Source: Candidatus Wolfebacteria bacterium
GTDB lineage: Bacteria > Patescibacteriota > Minisyncoccia > UBA6257 > UBA9933
Reading direction: 5' to 3'
DNA: 9,306 bases
Assembly (NCBI GenBank): GCA_027336345.1
Contig: DAHWFZ010000009.1
Coordinates: 1 to 9,306 of the forward strand
Positions 1 through 4,797 of this stretch are shown one piece after another (the stretch's first letter is position 1; each line of letters opens with the position of its first letter). The notes under the pieces were generated by a model. That model ran no database searches. It was not told the origin of the DNA and was given only the letters and a program-made list of their open reading frames with translations. Both the position numbers and the translations under genes were made by a program.

Positions 1-342
1 AACCATTTTCTTTTCCGCAATTGACCTCAACTGTTCCGGTGTGATTTTTCCAACCTTAGCTTTTAACGGGTTCCCCGCGCCTTTTGCAACTCCCGCCGCT
101 TTCCTCAATAAATCGGAAGCAGGCGGCGTCTTTAATTTAAATTCAAATGTCCTGTCCTCGTAAATCGTAATTTCCGCCGGGATAATATCAGTTCCCATTC
201 CTTTTGTAGCCTCATTAAATTGCTGGCAAAACTGGGCGATATTAACGCCGTGCTGTCCCAACGCAGGTCCGATCGGAGGCGCCGGATTGGCGGCTCCAGC
301 CTGAATTTGAAGTTTTAAAATTGTTTTAATTGCTTTTGCCAT
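1..342 (-). CDS. rplK: 50S ribosomal protein L11 (C-terminus beyond window)
   Basis: L11 sits in the GTPase-associated centre of the large ribosomal subunit, where it binds 23S rRNA and helps factor-dependent GTP hydrolysis. The 114 visible codons begin [16 protein letters not shown] and contain the family signature [20 protein letters not shown] near residues 16-35, which is the proline-rich N-terminal domain. The C-terminal rRNA-binding domain follows, with [20 protein letters not shown] and [10 protein letters not shown]. The family is usually about 140 residues, so roughly 25-30 residues lie beyond base 1. The ATG at 342 is the L11 N-terminus. There is no SD; instead a 52-nt leader shared with secE precedes the start. 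rplA would be the expected next gene downstream, outside the window. Identification is secure. Confidence 0.97.
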   Translation of the reverse strand, partial: MAKAIKTILKLQIQAGAANPAPPIGPALGQHGVNIAQFCQQFNEATKGMGTDIIPAEITIYEDRTFEFKLKTPPASDLLRKAAGVAKGAGNPLKAKVGKITPEQLRSIAEKKMV

Positions 343-394
343 GCCGTTTTTACCCAAGAACGAAGTGATTGGCTGTAAAACCGAGCACCCCGCC
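343..394 (-). promoter_or_regulatory. rplK leader, copy of the secE leader
   Basis: Read on the minus strand, this 52-nt segment starts GGCGGGGTGCTC and ends GGC directly before the rplK ATG. The secE leader (1435-1486) is the same length, starts with the same 12 bases and ends with the same GGC-ATG; 33 of 52 positions agree in an ungapped alignment. Just after GGCGGGGTGCTC lies GGTTTTACAGCC, which can fold as a 4-bp stem with a UUAC loop. The secE copy has AATTTTATAATT, so two G-C pairs are replaced by two A-T pairs, as expected for an RNA hairpin under selection. No SD is present. The function (ribosome recruitment, protein binding or attenuation) is unknown. Confidence 0.6.
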
Positions 395-476
395 GCTTAA
401 GTTTTTTAAAATAATAATTAGTTATATCTTATGAATCTATAAAAATCAACTGCTATCCCGCATATAAAGGCGGGGT
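387..476. repeat. inverted GC boxes flanking the rplK promoter
   Basis: ACCCCGCC (387-394) and GGCGGGGT (469-476) are perfect 8-bp inverted repeats in otherwise AT-rich sequence, separated by 74 nt that contain the predicted promoter. The same pair with a 75-nt interior flanks the secE promoter. Extended similarity outside the upstream box (minus strand AAACCTWTACCCCGCC) shows the two loci share more than the 8-mers. They could be paired protein-binding sites or arms of a long-range hairpin in read-through RNA. Confidence 0.65.
421..449 (-). promoter_or_regulatory. predicted rplK promoter
   Basis: On the minus strand TTGATT (449-444) and TATAAC (426-421) are separated by exactly 17 nt, a good sigma-70-type match. 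Transcription would begin near 414, giving a 5' leader of about 70 nt that includes the conserved GGCGGGGT box. The promoter lies between the two inverted boxes at 387-394 and 469-476. Confidence 0.6.
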
Positions 477-489
477 AAAGGTTTTCTTA

Positions 490-520
490 ACAAATTTTAG
501 AGGTTTAATAAAAAATTTGT
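490..520 (-). terminator. weak AT-rich hairpin after nusG
   Basis: Perfect 9-bp inverted arms ACAAATTTT (490-498) and AAAATTTGT (512-520) surround a 13-nt loop, starting 10 bases after the nusG stop codon. On the minus strand the second arm is followed by TTAAGAAAACC rather than a clean T-run, so termination would be inefficient. It may instead protect the nusG 3' end. Confidence 0.35.
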
Positions 521-530
521 AGAAAGCCCT

Positions 531-1145
531 TTATGTCTTCTGTACTTGTAACGAATCCAGCTCAACCTCGGTCTCGCGTCCGAAAATCGGCACCAGTACC
601 TTAACCCTTCCTTGTTCTTCGTCAATATTGCTTATCTTGCCCTCATAACCCTTGAACGGGCCATCGTTTATCTGCACTAATTCTCCGACTTTGTATTCAA
701 TATTGAATTTCTTTTCTTCTTCCTCTCCTTTCATCTTTGAGAGCAAGAAATCAACTTCTTCTTTTGAGAGCGGGGTTGGCTCTGTAGTGTCTGCTCCGAC
801 AAAACCCGTGACCCTCGGGGTATTCCTTACCACATACCATGAGTCCTCGCTCATCACCATATCAACCAATACATACCCGGGATAAATCTTTTCCTCAACT
901 TCTTTTCTCTTGCCGTTCTTAATTTTAATTTTCTTTTCTCTCGGAACGATGATATTGAAAATTTTATCGTGCATTTCCAAAGAATCAACACGCTGCTTCA
1001 AATATCTCGCAACCGCGTCCTCATAACCGGAATAAGTATGCACCGCGTACCAATGCCGCTCGCCTTTTTTCGCAATCTTATGTTCTGTCTTTGAAGAAGC
1101 CTTAACTTCTTCTTGCTCCTCTTCTTTTTTTATTTCTTTTTCCAT
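531..1145 (-). CDS. nusG: transcription termination/antitermination factor NusG
   Basis: NusG binds the RNA polymerase clamp and links elongation to Rho or to the ribosome. The 204-aa product has a charged Lys/Glu-rich extension at residues 1-29, and the NGN domain starts at RHWYAVHTYSGYEDAV (30-45). Family hallmarks follow: EEKIYPGYVLVDM (84-96) and VRNTPRVTGFVG (106-117). A Glu/Lys-rich linker (140-147) leads to the C-terminal KOW domain, VGELVQINDGPFKGYEGKI (153-171). E. coli NusG is about 181 aa; the extra length is the N-terminal extension. The ATG at 1145 has no SD. The gene lies between secE (103 nt upstream) and rplK (188 nt downstream), the classical order. Confidence 0.97.
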   Translation of the reverse strand: MEKEIKKEEEQEEVKASSKTEHKIAKKGERHWYAVHTYSGYEDAVARYLKQRVDSLEMHDKIFNIIVPREKKIKIKNGKRKEVEEKIYPGYVLVDMVMSEDSWYVVRNTPRVTGFVGADTTEPTPLSKEEVDFLLSKMKGEEEEKKFNIEYKVGELVQINDGPFKGYEGKISNIDEEQGRVKVLVPIFGRETEVELDSLQVQKT

Positions 1146-1157
1146 AGAGTATTCTCT

Positions 1158-1242
1158 AATATACGAATCAAACGCAAATATACGAAATTCGTAGTTATTA
1201 TTTTTTGTTATTTGTATATTATTTTAAATTCGTATATTCGCG
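1158..1242 (-). promoter_or_regulatory. nusG leader with competing inverted repeats
   Basis: The 103-nt secE-nusG gap is built from variants of TATACGAAT. A 17-nt arm at 1226-1242 pairs with 1173-1189 (15 of 17 positions). The same arm also matches 1158-1168 perfectly over 11 bp (AATATACGAAT against ATTCGTATATT at 1228-1238). A third small hairpin, TACGA-AAT-TCGTA, lies at 1181-1193. The first two pairings exclude each other, as in an attenuator or a translational switch, and the farther one ends 13 bases from the nusG ATG. No clear promoter or T-run is seen. Confidence 0.5.
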
Positions 1243-1248
1243 ATTACT

Positions 1249-1434
1249 TTAAATAATAAAATTAGCCAAGATATAATTGAATCCCATATCTAAAACTCCC
1301 AAAAACAGGGACAACGCCAACGCAAAACCAATTACTACCAATGTTAATTTGACCGTCTCCTGCCTTGTGGGCCAGTTTACACGGCTGAATTCAACTCTTG
1401 ACTCCTGGATATAAGATTTTAATTTGCCAAACAT
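1249..1434 (-). CDS. secE: preprotein translocase subunit SecE
   Basis: SecE is the small essential membrane subunit that clamps the SecY channel. The 61-aa product has the short single-helix form: an amphipathic N-terminal part with the signature EFSRVNWPTRQE (15-26), then one transmembrane helix at about 29-57 (TLVVIGFALALSLFLG and onward). I chose the ATG at 1434. An in-frame TTG at 1464 would add ten residues but lies inside the leader shared with rplK, where the same distance places the ATG at 1434. No SD is present. The gene is followed by nusG as in most bacteria. Short length leaves some uncertainty only about the start. Confidence 0.92.
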   Translation of the reverse strand: MFGKLKSYIQESRVEFSRVNWPTRQETVKLTLVVIGFALALSLFLGVLDMGFNYILANFII

Positions 1435-1486
1435 GCCAATTTTATTTGTGAGCGGAGCAAACAATTATAAAATTGAGCACCCCGCC
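1435..1486 (-). promoter_or_regulatory. secE leader, copy of the rplK leader
   Basis: This is a 52-nt minus-strand segment starting GGCGGGGTGCTC and ending GGC before the secE ATG, the same length and ends as the rplK leader. The hairpin AATTTTATAATT (4-bp stem, UUAU loop) follows the GC box, then TTTGCTCCGCTCAC. The compensatory differences from the rplK copy support a structured RNA. The region could also be read as ten extra secE codons from a TTG, which I consider less likely. Confidence 0.6.
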
Positions 1487-1569
1487 TTCTTATAATTAAA
1501 AATATAACAAAAATAATTCTAACCCAAAATGTTTTAAAAAGCAAATCTAATGATGTTAATCGGCGGGGT
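1479..1569. repeat. inverted GC boxes flanking the secE promoter
   Basis: ACCCCGCC (1479-1486) and GGCGGGGT (1562-1569) form perfect 8-bp inverted repeats with a 75-nt AT-rich interior containing the predicted secE promoter. Box-to-box distance is 83 bp, against 82 bp at rplK. The downstream box would be transcribed; the upstream box would lie about 18 bp before the -35 hexamer. Confidence 0.65.
1516..1544 (-). promoter_or_regulatory. predicted secE promoter
   Basis: TTGCTT (1544-1539) and TAGAAT (1521-1516) lie 17 nt apart on the minus strand. The predicted start near 1509 gives a leader of about 75 nt. Placement relative to the two GC boxes matches the rplK promoter within a few bases. Confidence 0.55.
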
Positions 1570-1575
1570 ATAGGT

Positions 1576-1631
1576 TTGCTAATAAAATTTTCACTCCATA
1601 ATCATAGCAACGGAATGAAAATTTTAAGCAA
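1576..1631 (-). terminator. long hairpin directly after gyrB
   Basis: The arms TAAAATTTTCACTCC (1583-1597) and GGAATGAAAATTTTA (1612-1626) pair over 15 positions; the one mismatch is a wobble in minus-strand RNA. A 2-nt bulge then allows TTGCT (1576-1580) to pair with AGCAA (1627-1631). The stem begins three bases after the gyrB TAG. The T-run after the stem is poor, so it may be a weak terminator or a 3'-end stabiliser for gyrB mRNA. Confidence 0.55.
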
Positions 1632-1634
1632 TTC

Positions 1635-3605
1635 CTATATGTCAAGATTTTTAACCAATGTTGCCTTGGACTGGATAAACTGCTTTCTTGGCTCAACCTG
1701 GTTGCTCATTAAAATTTCAAACAGCCTGTCTGCCTCCTCGGCATCGGTAATGTTAACGGCTTTTAAAGTCCTGTTAACCGGATTCATTGTCGTTTCCCAT
1801 AATTGTTCCGGGTTCATTTCTCCCAAACCTTTGTAGCGTTGCACATTAACATTTGTTTCGGATTTTTTCCCCTGCAACAATTCTTTTGAAACTTTTTCCT
1901 TCTGGCTGTCGTCATATGCGTACTTAAATTCCTTCCCAACCTGAATTCTGTAGAGCGGCGGCTGAGCTATATAAAGATGTCCTTCATCAACGACCGGTCT
2001 GAAATACCTGTAAAACAGCGTAAGGAGCAAAGTTCTGATATGCGCTCCATCGGTGTCGGCATCGGTCATAATTACGACTTTGTTATATCTCAAATTTTCC
2101 AAGTTAAAGCTGTCGCTGATCGCGGTCCCCAAAGCAATAACCAAAGATTTAATCTCATTATTCAAAAGCATTTTATCAAGGCGGGATTTTTCAACGTTCA
2201 AAATTTTTCCTCGCAACGGCAAAATAGCCTGGAACTTCCTGTCCCGTCCCTGCTTCGCGCTGCCGCCGGCGCTGTCTCCCTCGACTATAAACAATTCCGA
2301 ATCCTCGGCATTTCTGCTTGAGCAATCAGCCAGCTTTCCCGGCAATGTCATTCCTTCCAACGCTCCCTTTCTAAGCACCGTATCTTTCGCGGCTTTCGCG
2401 GCTTTTCTGGCTTTCTGGGCCAATAAACATTTTTCAATTATTACCCTTGCTTCGTTTGAATATTTTTCCAAAAATTCTTTCAAAGTTTCCGCAATAACCG
2501 TTTCCACGGCGGTTCTTGCCGGAGGATTTCCCAAACGCGCCTTGGTTTGCCCTTCAAATTGGGGCTCCCGAAGCTTTATTGAAATAACAGCCGTCAAACC
2601 TTCGCGCACGTCATCGCCGGTCAAATTTTCATCCGACTCCTTCAAATAATTATTTGTTCTGGCATAATCGTTCAAAACCCTCGTTAATGCCGAACGAAAG
2701 CCGGTTAAATGCATACCGCCGTCCGGAGTATAAATGTTATTTGCAAAACTCAATTCACGGGTGTCGTTTTCCTCGTTATAAACAAAAGCGGCTTCAACCT
2801 CCATATTTTCATGGTTTTTATGCGCATAAAAAACTTCTTTCTGAGCCGTCTTATGTCCGGTATTAAGATAATCTATAAATGAAACCAGTCCGCCCTCAAA
2901 ATAAAATGTGTAATAAAAAGGAACCTTGCCGGTTTCATCCACAATTTCAATCCTGATTCCTTTGGTTAAAAATGCCTGCTGCCTCAAATGTCCGACAATT
3001 GTTTTTATGGAATATTCCACGGTGGAAAAAATCGTGGGATCGGCGTCAAAAATAATTTTGGTTCCCCTTCTGCCGCATTTCCCGACTTTTTTTACCGCAG
3101 CCTGCGGTTTTCCCTGTTTATATTCCTGCGCGTAAAGTGCGCCGTCCCGGCAAACCTCGGCCCTCATCCAAGTAGACAAAGCGTTCACCACGGAAAGTCC
3201 GACTCCGTGCAAGCCGCCGGAAACTTTGTAAGATTCGCCGCCGAACTTGCCGCCGGCATGCAAAGTTGTCGCAGCAGTTTCAAGCGCCGATTTTTTTGTC
3301 TTCGGGTGGATATCAACGGGAATGCCGCGGCCGTCATCCGTTACCGCAATACGGTTATTTTTAAGCAATTCAATTTTAATATTTTTGGCAAATCCCGCCA
3401 TCGCTTCGTCCAAGGAGTTGTCAAAAACTTCCCAGATAAGGTGGTGCAATCCGTCAACGCCGGTTGAGCCGATATACATTCCCGGTCTTTTCCTCACCGG
3501 TTCCAATCCTTCCAAAACATAAATATCCTTGGCACTGTATGATTCACTCGCCTGGTTGATGTTTTCTTCGGTATTTTTATTCGGTTTTTCTTCTTTTTTA
3601 GCCAT
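1635..3605 (-). CDS. gyrB: DNA gyrase subunit B
   Basis: GyrB is the ATPase subunit of type IIA topoisomerase, introducing negative supercoils together with GyrA (not in this window). The 656-aa product shows the GHKL ATPase motifs EVFDNSLDEA (59-68), TDDGRGIP (89-96) and GGLHGVG (130-136). A transducer domain follows, then the TOPRIM domain with FIVEGDSAGGSAKQGRDR (439-456) and DADTDGAHIRTLL (515-527). The C-terminal tail YKGLGEMNPEQLWETTMNP (591-609) is GyrB-type rather than ParE-type. Length fits the short form without the E. coli insertion. A charged 24-residue extension precedes the conserved KDIYVLEGLEPVRKRPGMYIG. The ATG at 3605 has no SD but has its own promoter upstream. gyrB directly ahead of secE-nusG-rplK is not the usual enterobacterial or Bacillus arrangement. 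Confidence 0.97.
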   Translation of the reverse strand: MAKKEEKPNKNTEENINQASESYSAKDIYVLEGLEPVRKRPGMYIGSTGVDGLHHLIWEVFDNSLDEAMAGFAKNIKIELLKNNRIAVTDDGRGIPVDIHPKTKKSALETAATTLHAGGKFGGESYKVSGGLHGVGLSVVNALSTWMRAEVCRDGALYAQEYKQGKPQAAVKKVGKCGRRGTKIIFDADPTIFSTVEYSIKTIVGHLRQQAFLTKGIRIEIVDETGKVPFYYTFYFEGGLVSFIDYLNTGHKTAQKEVFYAHKNHENMEVEAAFVYNEENDTRELSFANNIYTPDGGMHLTGFRSALTRVLNDYARTNNYLKESDENLTGDDVREGLTAVISIKLREPQFEGQTKARLGNPPARTAVETVIAETLKEFLEKYSNEARVIIEKCLLAQKARKAAKAAKDTVLRKGALEGMTLPGKLADCSSRNAEDSELFIVEGDSAGGSAKQGRDRKFQAILPLRGKILNVEKSRLDKMLLNNEIKSLVIALGTAISDSFNLENLRYNKVVIMTDADTDGAHIRTLLLTLFYRYFRPVVDEGHLYIAQPPLYRIQVGKEFKYAYDDSQKEKVSKELLQGKKSETNVNVQRYKGLGEMNPEQLWETTMNPVNRTLKAVNITDAEEADRLFEILMSNQVEPRKQFIQSKATLVKNLDI

Positions 3606-3659
3606 ATTACATTAATCCGTTAAAACAAATTTCATATCAAACTTTATTACTTAAAAAAT

Positions 3660-3676
3660 ATCGCTGTTTATGCGAT
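3660..3676 (-). promoter_or_regulatory. small stem-loop plus T-run in the gyrB leader
   Basis: ATCGC (3660-3664) and GCGAT (3672-3676) form a 5-bp stem with a 7-nt loop. On the minus strand the stem is followed by one A and six T residues, an attenuator-like layout between the gyrB promoter and its start codon. The stem is short, so this is tentative. Confidence 0.3.
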
Positions 3677-3702
3677 GTTTTTATGCTTTCATAATTATTT
3701 AT

Positions 3703-3731
3703 ATTATAGCAAAAATGACCATACAAAACAA
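3703..3731 (-). promoter_or_regulatory. predicted gyrB promoter
   Basis: A consensus TATAAT (3708-3703) is preceded at 17 nt by TTGTTT (3731-3726). The start would fall near 3696, leaving a 5' leader of about 90 nt before the ATG at 3605. It begins immediately after the terminator of the upstream gene, so gyrB is probably independently transcribed. Confidence 0.65.
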
Positions 3732-3734
3732 CAA

Positions 3735-3766
3735 AAAAACCTGCTTTTATATAAAAGCAGGTTTTT
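3735..3766. terminator. rho-independent terminator, palindromic
   Basis: A perfect 32-bp palindrome: AAAAACCTGCTTTTAT followed by its complement. It gives an ACCTGCTTTT stem flanked by an A-run and a T-run, so it could end transcription in both directions. It lies 23 bp after the stop of the zinc-protein gene at 3790 and just before the gyrB promoter, isolating the two units. Confidence 0.85.
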
Positions 3767-3789
3767 AAAATACATTTATAATGCTTATT

Positions 3790-4257
3790 TTACAGCTTTG
3801 ACAAATCTTCACAAATAATTATTCCATCTCCTCCGTTTACAACATCAGCCACGCATCTCTCGGTCAACGACAAAAATCTATCCACCTTACCCGGAGGCAT
3901 CCAACGGCCGCGATAATCCGCTCCGGTTTCAGCGCAATTACCACGACAACAGCCGACAAATTGCAACGGATTTTCACTATACTTTACCGCGCATTCAGGT
4001 GCTTTAAATTTTTTATTAATCGGAGTATATAACGTAACAAACTCTCCGATAAATATTGGCTCCCCGCACCAGGCGCATCGTATTGCCATTTTTTTCAAAC
4101 ACTTATGGCAATAATCAACCGTTCCATCCTTATGCGGCACCATTCCAAGAATCTCAGTTTCGCCAAAAGCGGTTACTTTGTCTTTTAACTTGGTTTTATG
4201 ACCGCATTTTTTTGCTTTCAATCTAACCCCAAAAACTCTTTTCAGAAAATTCATCAT
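3790..4257 (-). CDS. small cysteine-rich, probably zinc-binding protein of unknown function
   Basis: I do not recognise a characterised family. The 155-aa product has eleven cysteines in paired, metal-site-like spacing. C18/H20 with C50-H-K-C53 could make one zinc ribbon. C61-A-W-C64 with C89, C103, C104 and C108 could make a second. The middle block RCAWCGEPIFIGEFVTLYTP (60-79) and VGCCRGNCAETGADYRGRWMPPG look like conserved cores. No signal peptide or membrane helix is visible. The start is the ATG at 4257, five bases after a perfect AGGAGG (4268-4263); a second ATG follows at 4254. An upstream in-frame start at 4311 would put the SD inside the gene and is rejected. It is a single-gene unit with its own promoter and terminator. 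The real-gene call is firm, the function open. Confidence 0.75.
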   Translation of the reverse strand: MMNFLKRVFGVRLKAKKCGHKTKLKDKVTAFGETEILGMVPHKDGTVDYCHKCLKKMAIRCAWCGEPIFIGEFVTLYTPINKKFKAPECAVKYSENPLQFVGCCRGNCAETGADYRGRWMPPGKVDRFLSLTERCVADVVNGGDGIIICEDLSKL

Positions 4258-4282
4258 CGCCGCCTCCTGTTTAATTACAAAA

Positions 4283-4311
4283 ATTTTAAATTTGAAAATA
4301 ATGCTAATCAA
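4283..4311 (-). promoter_or_regulatory. predicted promoter of the zinc-protein gene
   Basis: TTGATT (4311-4306) and TAAAAT (4288-4283) are 17 nt apart, giving a short leader of about 19 nt that contains the AGGAGG. An alternative upstream pair is a consensus TTGACA (4340-4335) with a weak TAAGTT (4317-4312), also 17 nt apart. Its -35 overlaps the end of the 46-bp palindrome. Confidence 0.45.
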
Positions 4312-4338
4312 AACTTAAATCATATAAAAAACTTTGTC

Positions 4339-4384
4339 AATAAAAATACACTGATATACTTAAGTATATCAGTGTATTTTTATT
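4339..4384. terminator. 46-bp perfect palindrome, likely bidirectional terminator
   Basis: The sequence reads identically on both strands from 4339 to 4384, centred on AATACTTAAGTATA-type sequence (centre 4361/4362). The stem TACACTGATATACTT is followed by TTTTTATT on each strand, the form of a terminator for the tRNA-Gly transcript. Because TTGACA at 4340-4335 overlaps its edge, it could also serve as an operator for the next gene. Confidence 0.65.
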
Positions 4385-4389
4385 ATATT

Positions 4390-4424
4390 ACTATTCGCCA
4401 ATCCCTATCCACTATTCACTATTC
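4390..4424. repeat. short ACTATTC repeats
   Basis: ACTATTC occurs at 4390-4396 and as a tandem pair at 4411-4417 and 4418-4424, with a related CCTATCC between. It is a degenerate 7-mer repeat in non-coding sequence; no function can be read from it. Confidence 0.35.
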
Positions 4425-4427
4425 TCT

Positions 4428-4445
4428 GAGCGGGTAAAGGGAATC
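4428..4445 (-). other. possible tRNA-Gly 3'-end fragment
   Basis: On the plus strand GAGCGGGTAAAGGGAATC matches the 3' end of the intact tRNA-Gly (4544-4561) at 15 of 18 positions. Read on the minus strand it has the layout of a T-loop end, T-stem 3' half, a TACCCGC acceptor strand (complement of the canonical tRNA-Gly GCGGGTA) and a discriminator T. Nothing upstream matches the rest of a tRNA, so it is either a remnant or coincidence. Confidence 0.35.
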
Positions 4446-4500
4446 TGAGCAGAGCAAATTTAATAATACTTTATCAAATTTAGCGGCGCGGGGTACCCCG
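4446..4500 (-). repeat. degenerate relative of the secE leader, with GC palindrome
   Basis: On the plus strand TGAGCAGAGCAAA (4446-4458) matches the secE-leader segment TGAGCGGAGCAAA (1449-1461) at 12 of 13 bases. As in that leader, an AT-rich imperfect hairpin follows (AAATTT near 4456 and again near 4476), then GC-rich sequence, here the perfect 12-bp palindrome CGGGGTACCCCG (4489-4500). No gene start lies downstream at the matching distance, so it may be a decayed copy or part of the tRNA trailer. Confidence 0.35.
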
Positions 4501-4544
4501 GTTCAACTATATCCATTTACTAAAAAAATATATTATTTTATATG

Positions 4545-4615
4545 AGCGAGTAAGGAGAATCGAACTCCCGTCTCAACCTTGGGAAGGTCGCGTTCTGCCA
4601 CTGAACCATACTCGC
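4545..4615 (-). tRNA. tRNA-Gly (anticodon CCC)
   Basis: The 71-nt minus-strand sequence folds into a full cloverleaf. The acceptor stem is GCGAGTA/TACTCGC (7 bp), the D stem GTTC/GAAC and the anticodon stem CGACC/GGTTG. The loop TTCCCAA gives anticodon CCC (reads GGG), and the T stem is GGGAG/CTCCT around TTCGATT. The discriminator is T, typical of tRNA-Gly. CCA is not encoded (CAT follows), so it must be added by tRNA nucleotidyltransferase. It lies between mraY and the zinc-protein gene; no convincing promoter of its own is seen. Confidence 0.96.
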
Positions 4616-4634
4616 ATTTATTTCCAAATTTTCC

Positions 4635-4707
4635 GTCATTCTGAGCTTAGCGAAGAATCTCATTTTATCTGATTTTTATTGAGATCCTTCGGCAATCTCA
4701 GGATGAC
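4635..4707. repeat. 73-bp imperfect palindromic repeat (GTCATTCTGAG type)
   Basis: Two 28-nt arms, 4635-4662 (GTCATTCTGAGC...AATCTCA) and 4680-4707 (TGAGATCCTTC...GGATGAC), pair at 23 of 28 positions around a 17-nt AT-rich loop; some mismatches are wobbles. From memory this GTCATTCTGAG...GAAGAATCTC type is a REP/MITE-like element in intergenic regions of many unrelated bacteria. It carries no coding sequence. It lies just upstream of the tRNA and could be processed from, or stabilise, the mraY-tRNA transcript. Confidence 0.75.
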
Positions 4708-4734
4708 AAACCATAGTACTTTGCGACTTTTTTT

Positions 4735-4795
4735 CTGCGTCTTTCCGCGCCTGCCCCGCCAACGGCGTGGGTGTATTCCGCGTCAGTTCCGCGAT
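4735..4795. repeat. CTGCGTC/TTCCGCG repeat cluster with GC hairpin
   Basis: TTCCGCG occurs at 4743-4749, 4776-4782 and 4787-4793, with a CTGCGTC variant at 4735-4741. Between the first and second copies lies an imperfect GC-rich inverted repeat, CCTGCCCCGCC-AAC-GGCGTGGGTG (4750-4773). It begins immediately after the mraY stop codon. It looks like a small non-coding repeat element, more GC-rich than its surroundings; terminator function is unlikely because no T-run follows in the mraY direction. Confidence 0.5.
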
Positions 4796-4797
4796 TT

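Noticed and set aside
1435..1464. TTG start extending SecE by ten residues
   Set aside because: The extension is encoded by the leader shared with rplK, where the same 52-nt distance leads to an ATG; SecE homologues normally begin near the amphipathic helix.
2053..2649. 198-aa open frame on the plus strand
   Set aside because: It lies wholly opposite gyrB, whose motifs are complete on the other strand; its translation is low-complexity Ser/Phe/Leu-rich with no recognisable domain.
4258..4311. Upstream start extending the zinc protein by 18 residues
   Set aside because: It would bury a perfect AGGAGG and the predicted -10 inside the coding region; the extension is AT-driven (Ile/Phe/Lys) with no conservation-like features.
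4390..4424. ACTATTC repeats as a CRISPR or direct-repeat array
   Set aside because: The units are 7 bp, irregularly spaced and lack unique spacers of uniform length.
4198..4437. 79-aa plus-strand open frame
   Set aside because: It overlaps the zinc-protein gene antisense and then runs through the 46-bp palindrome and ACTATTC repeats; the composition is non-coding.
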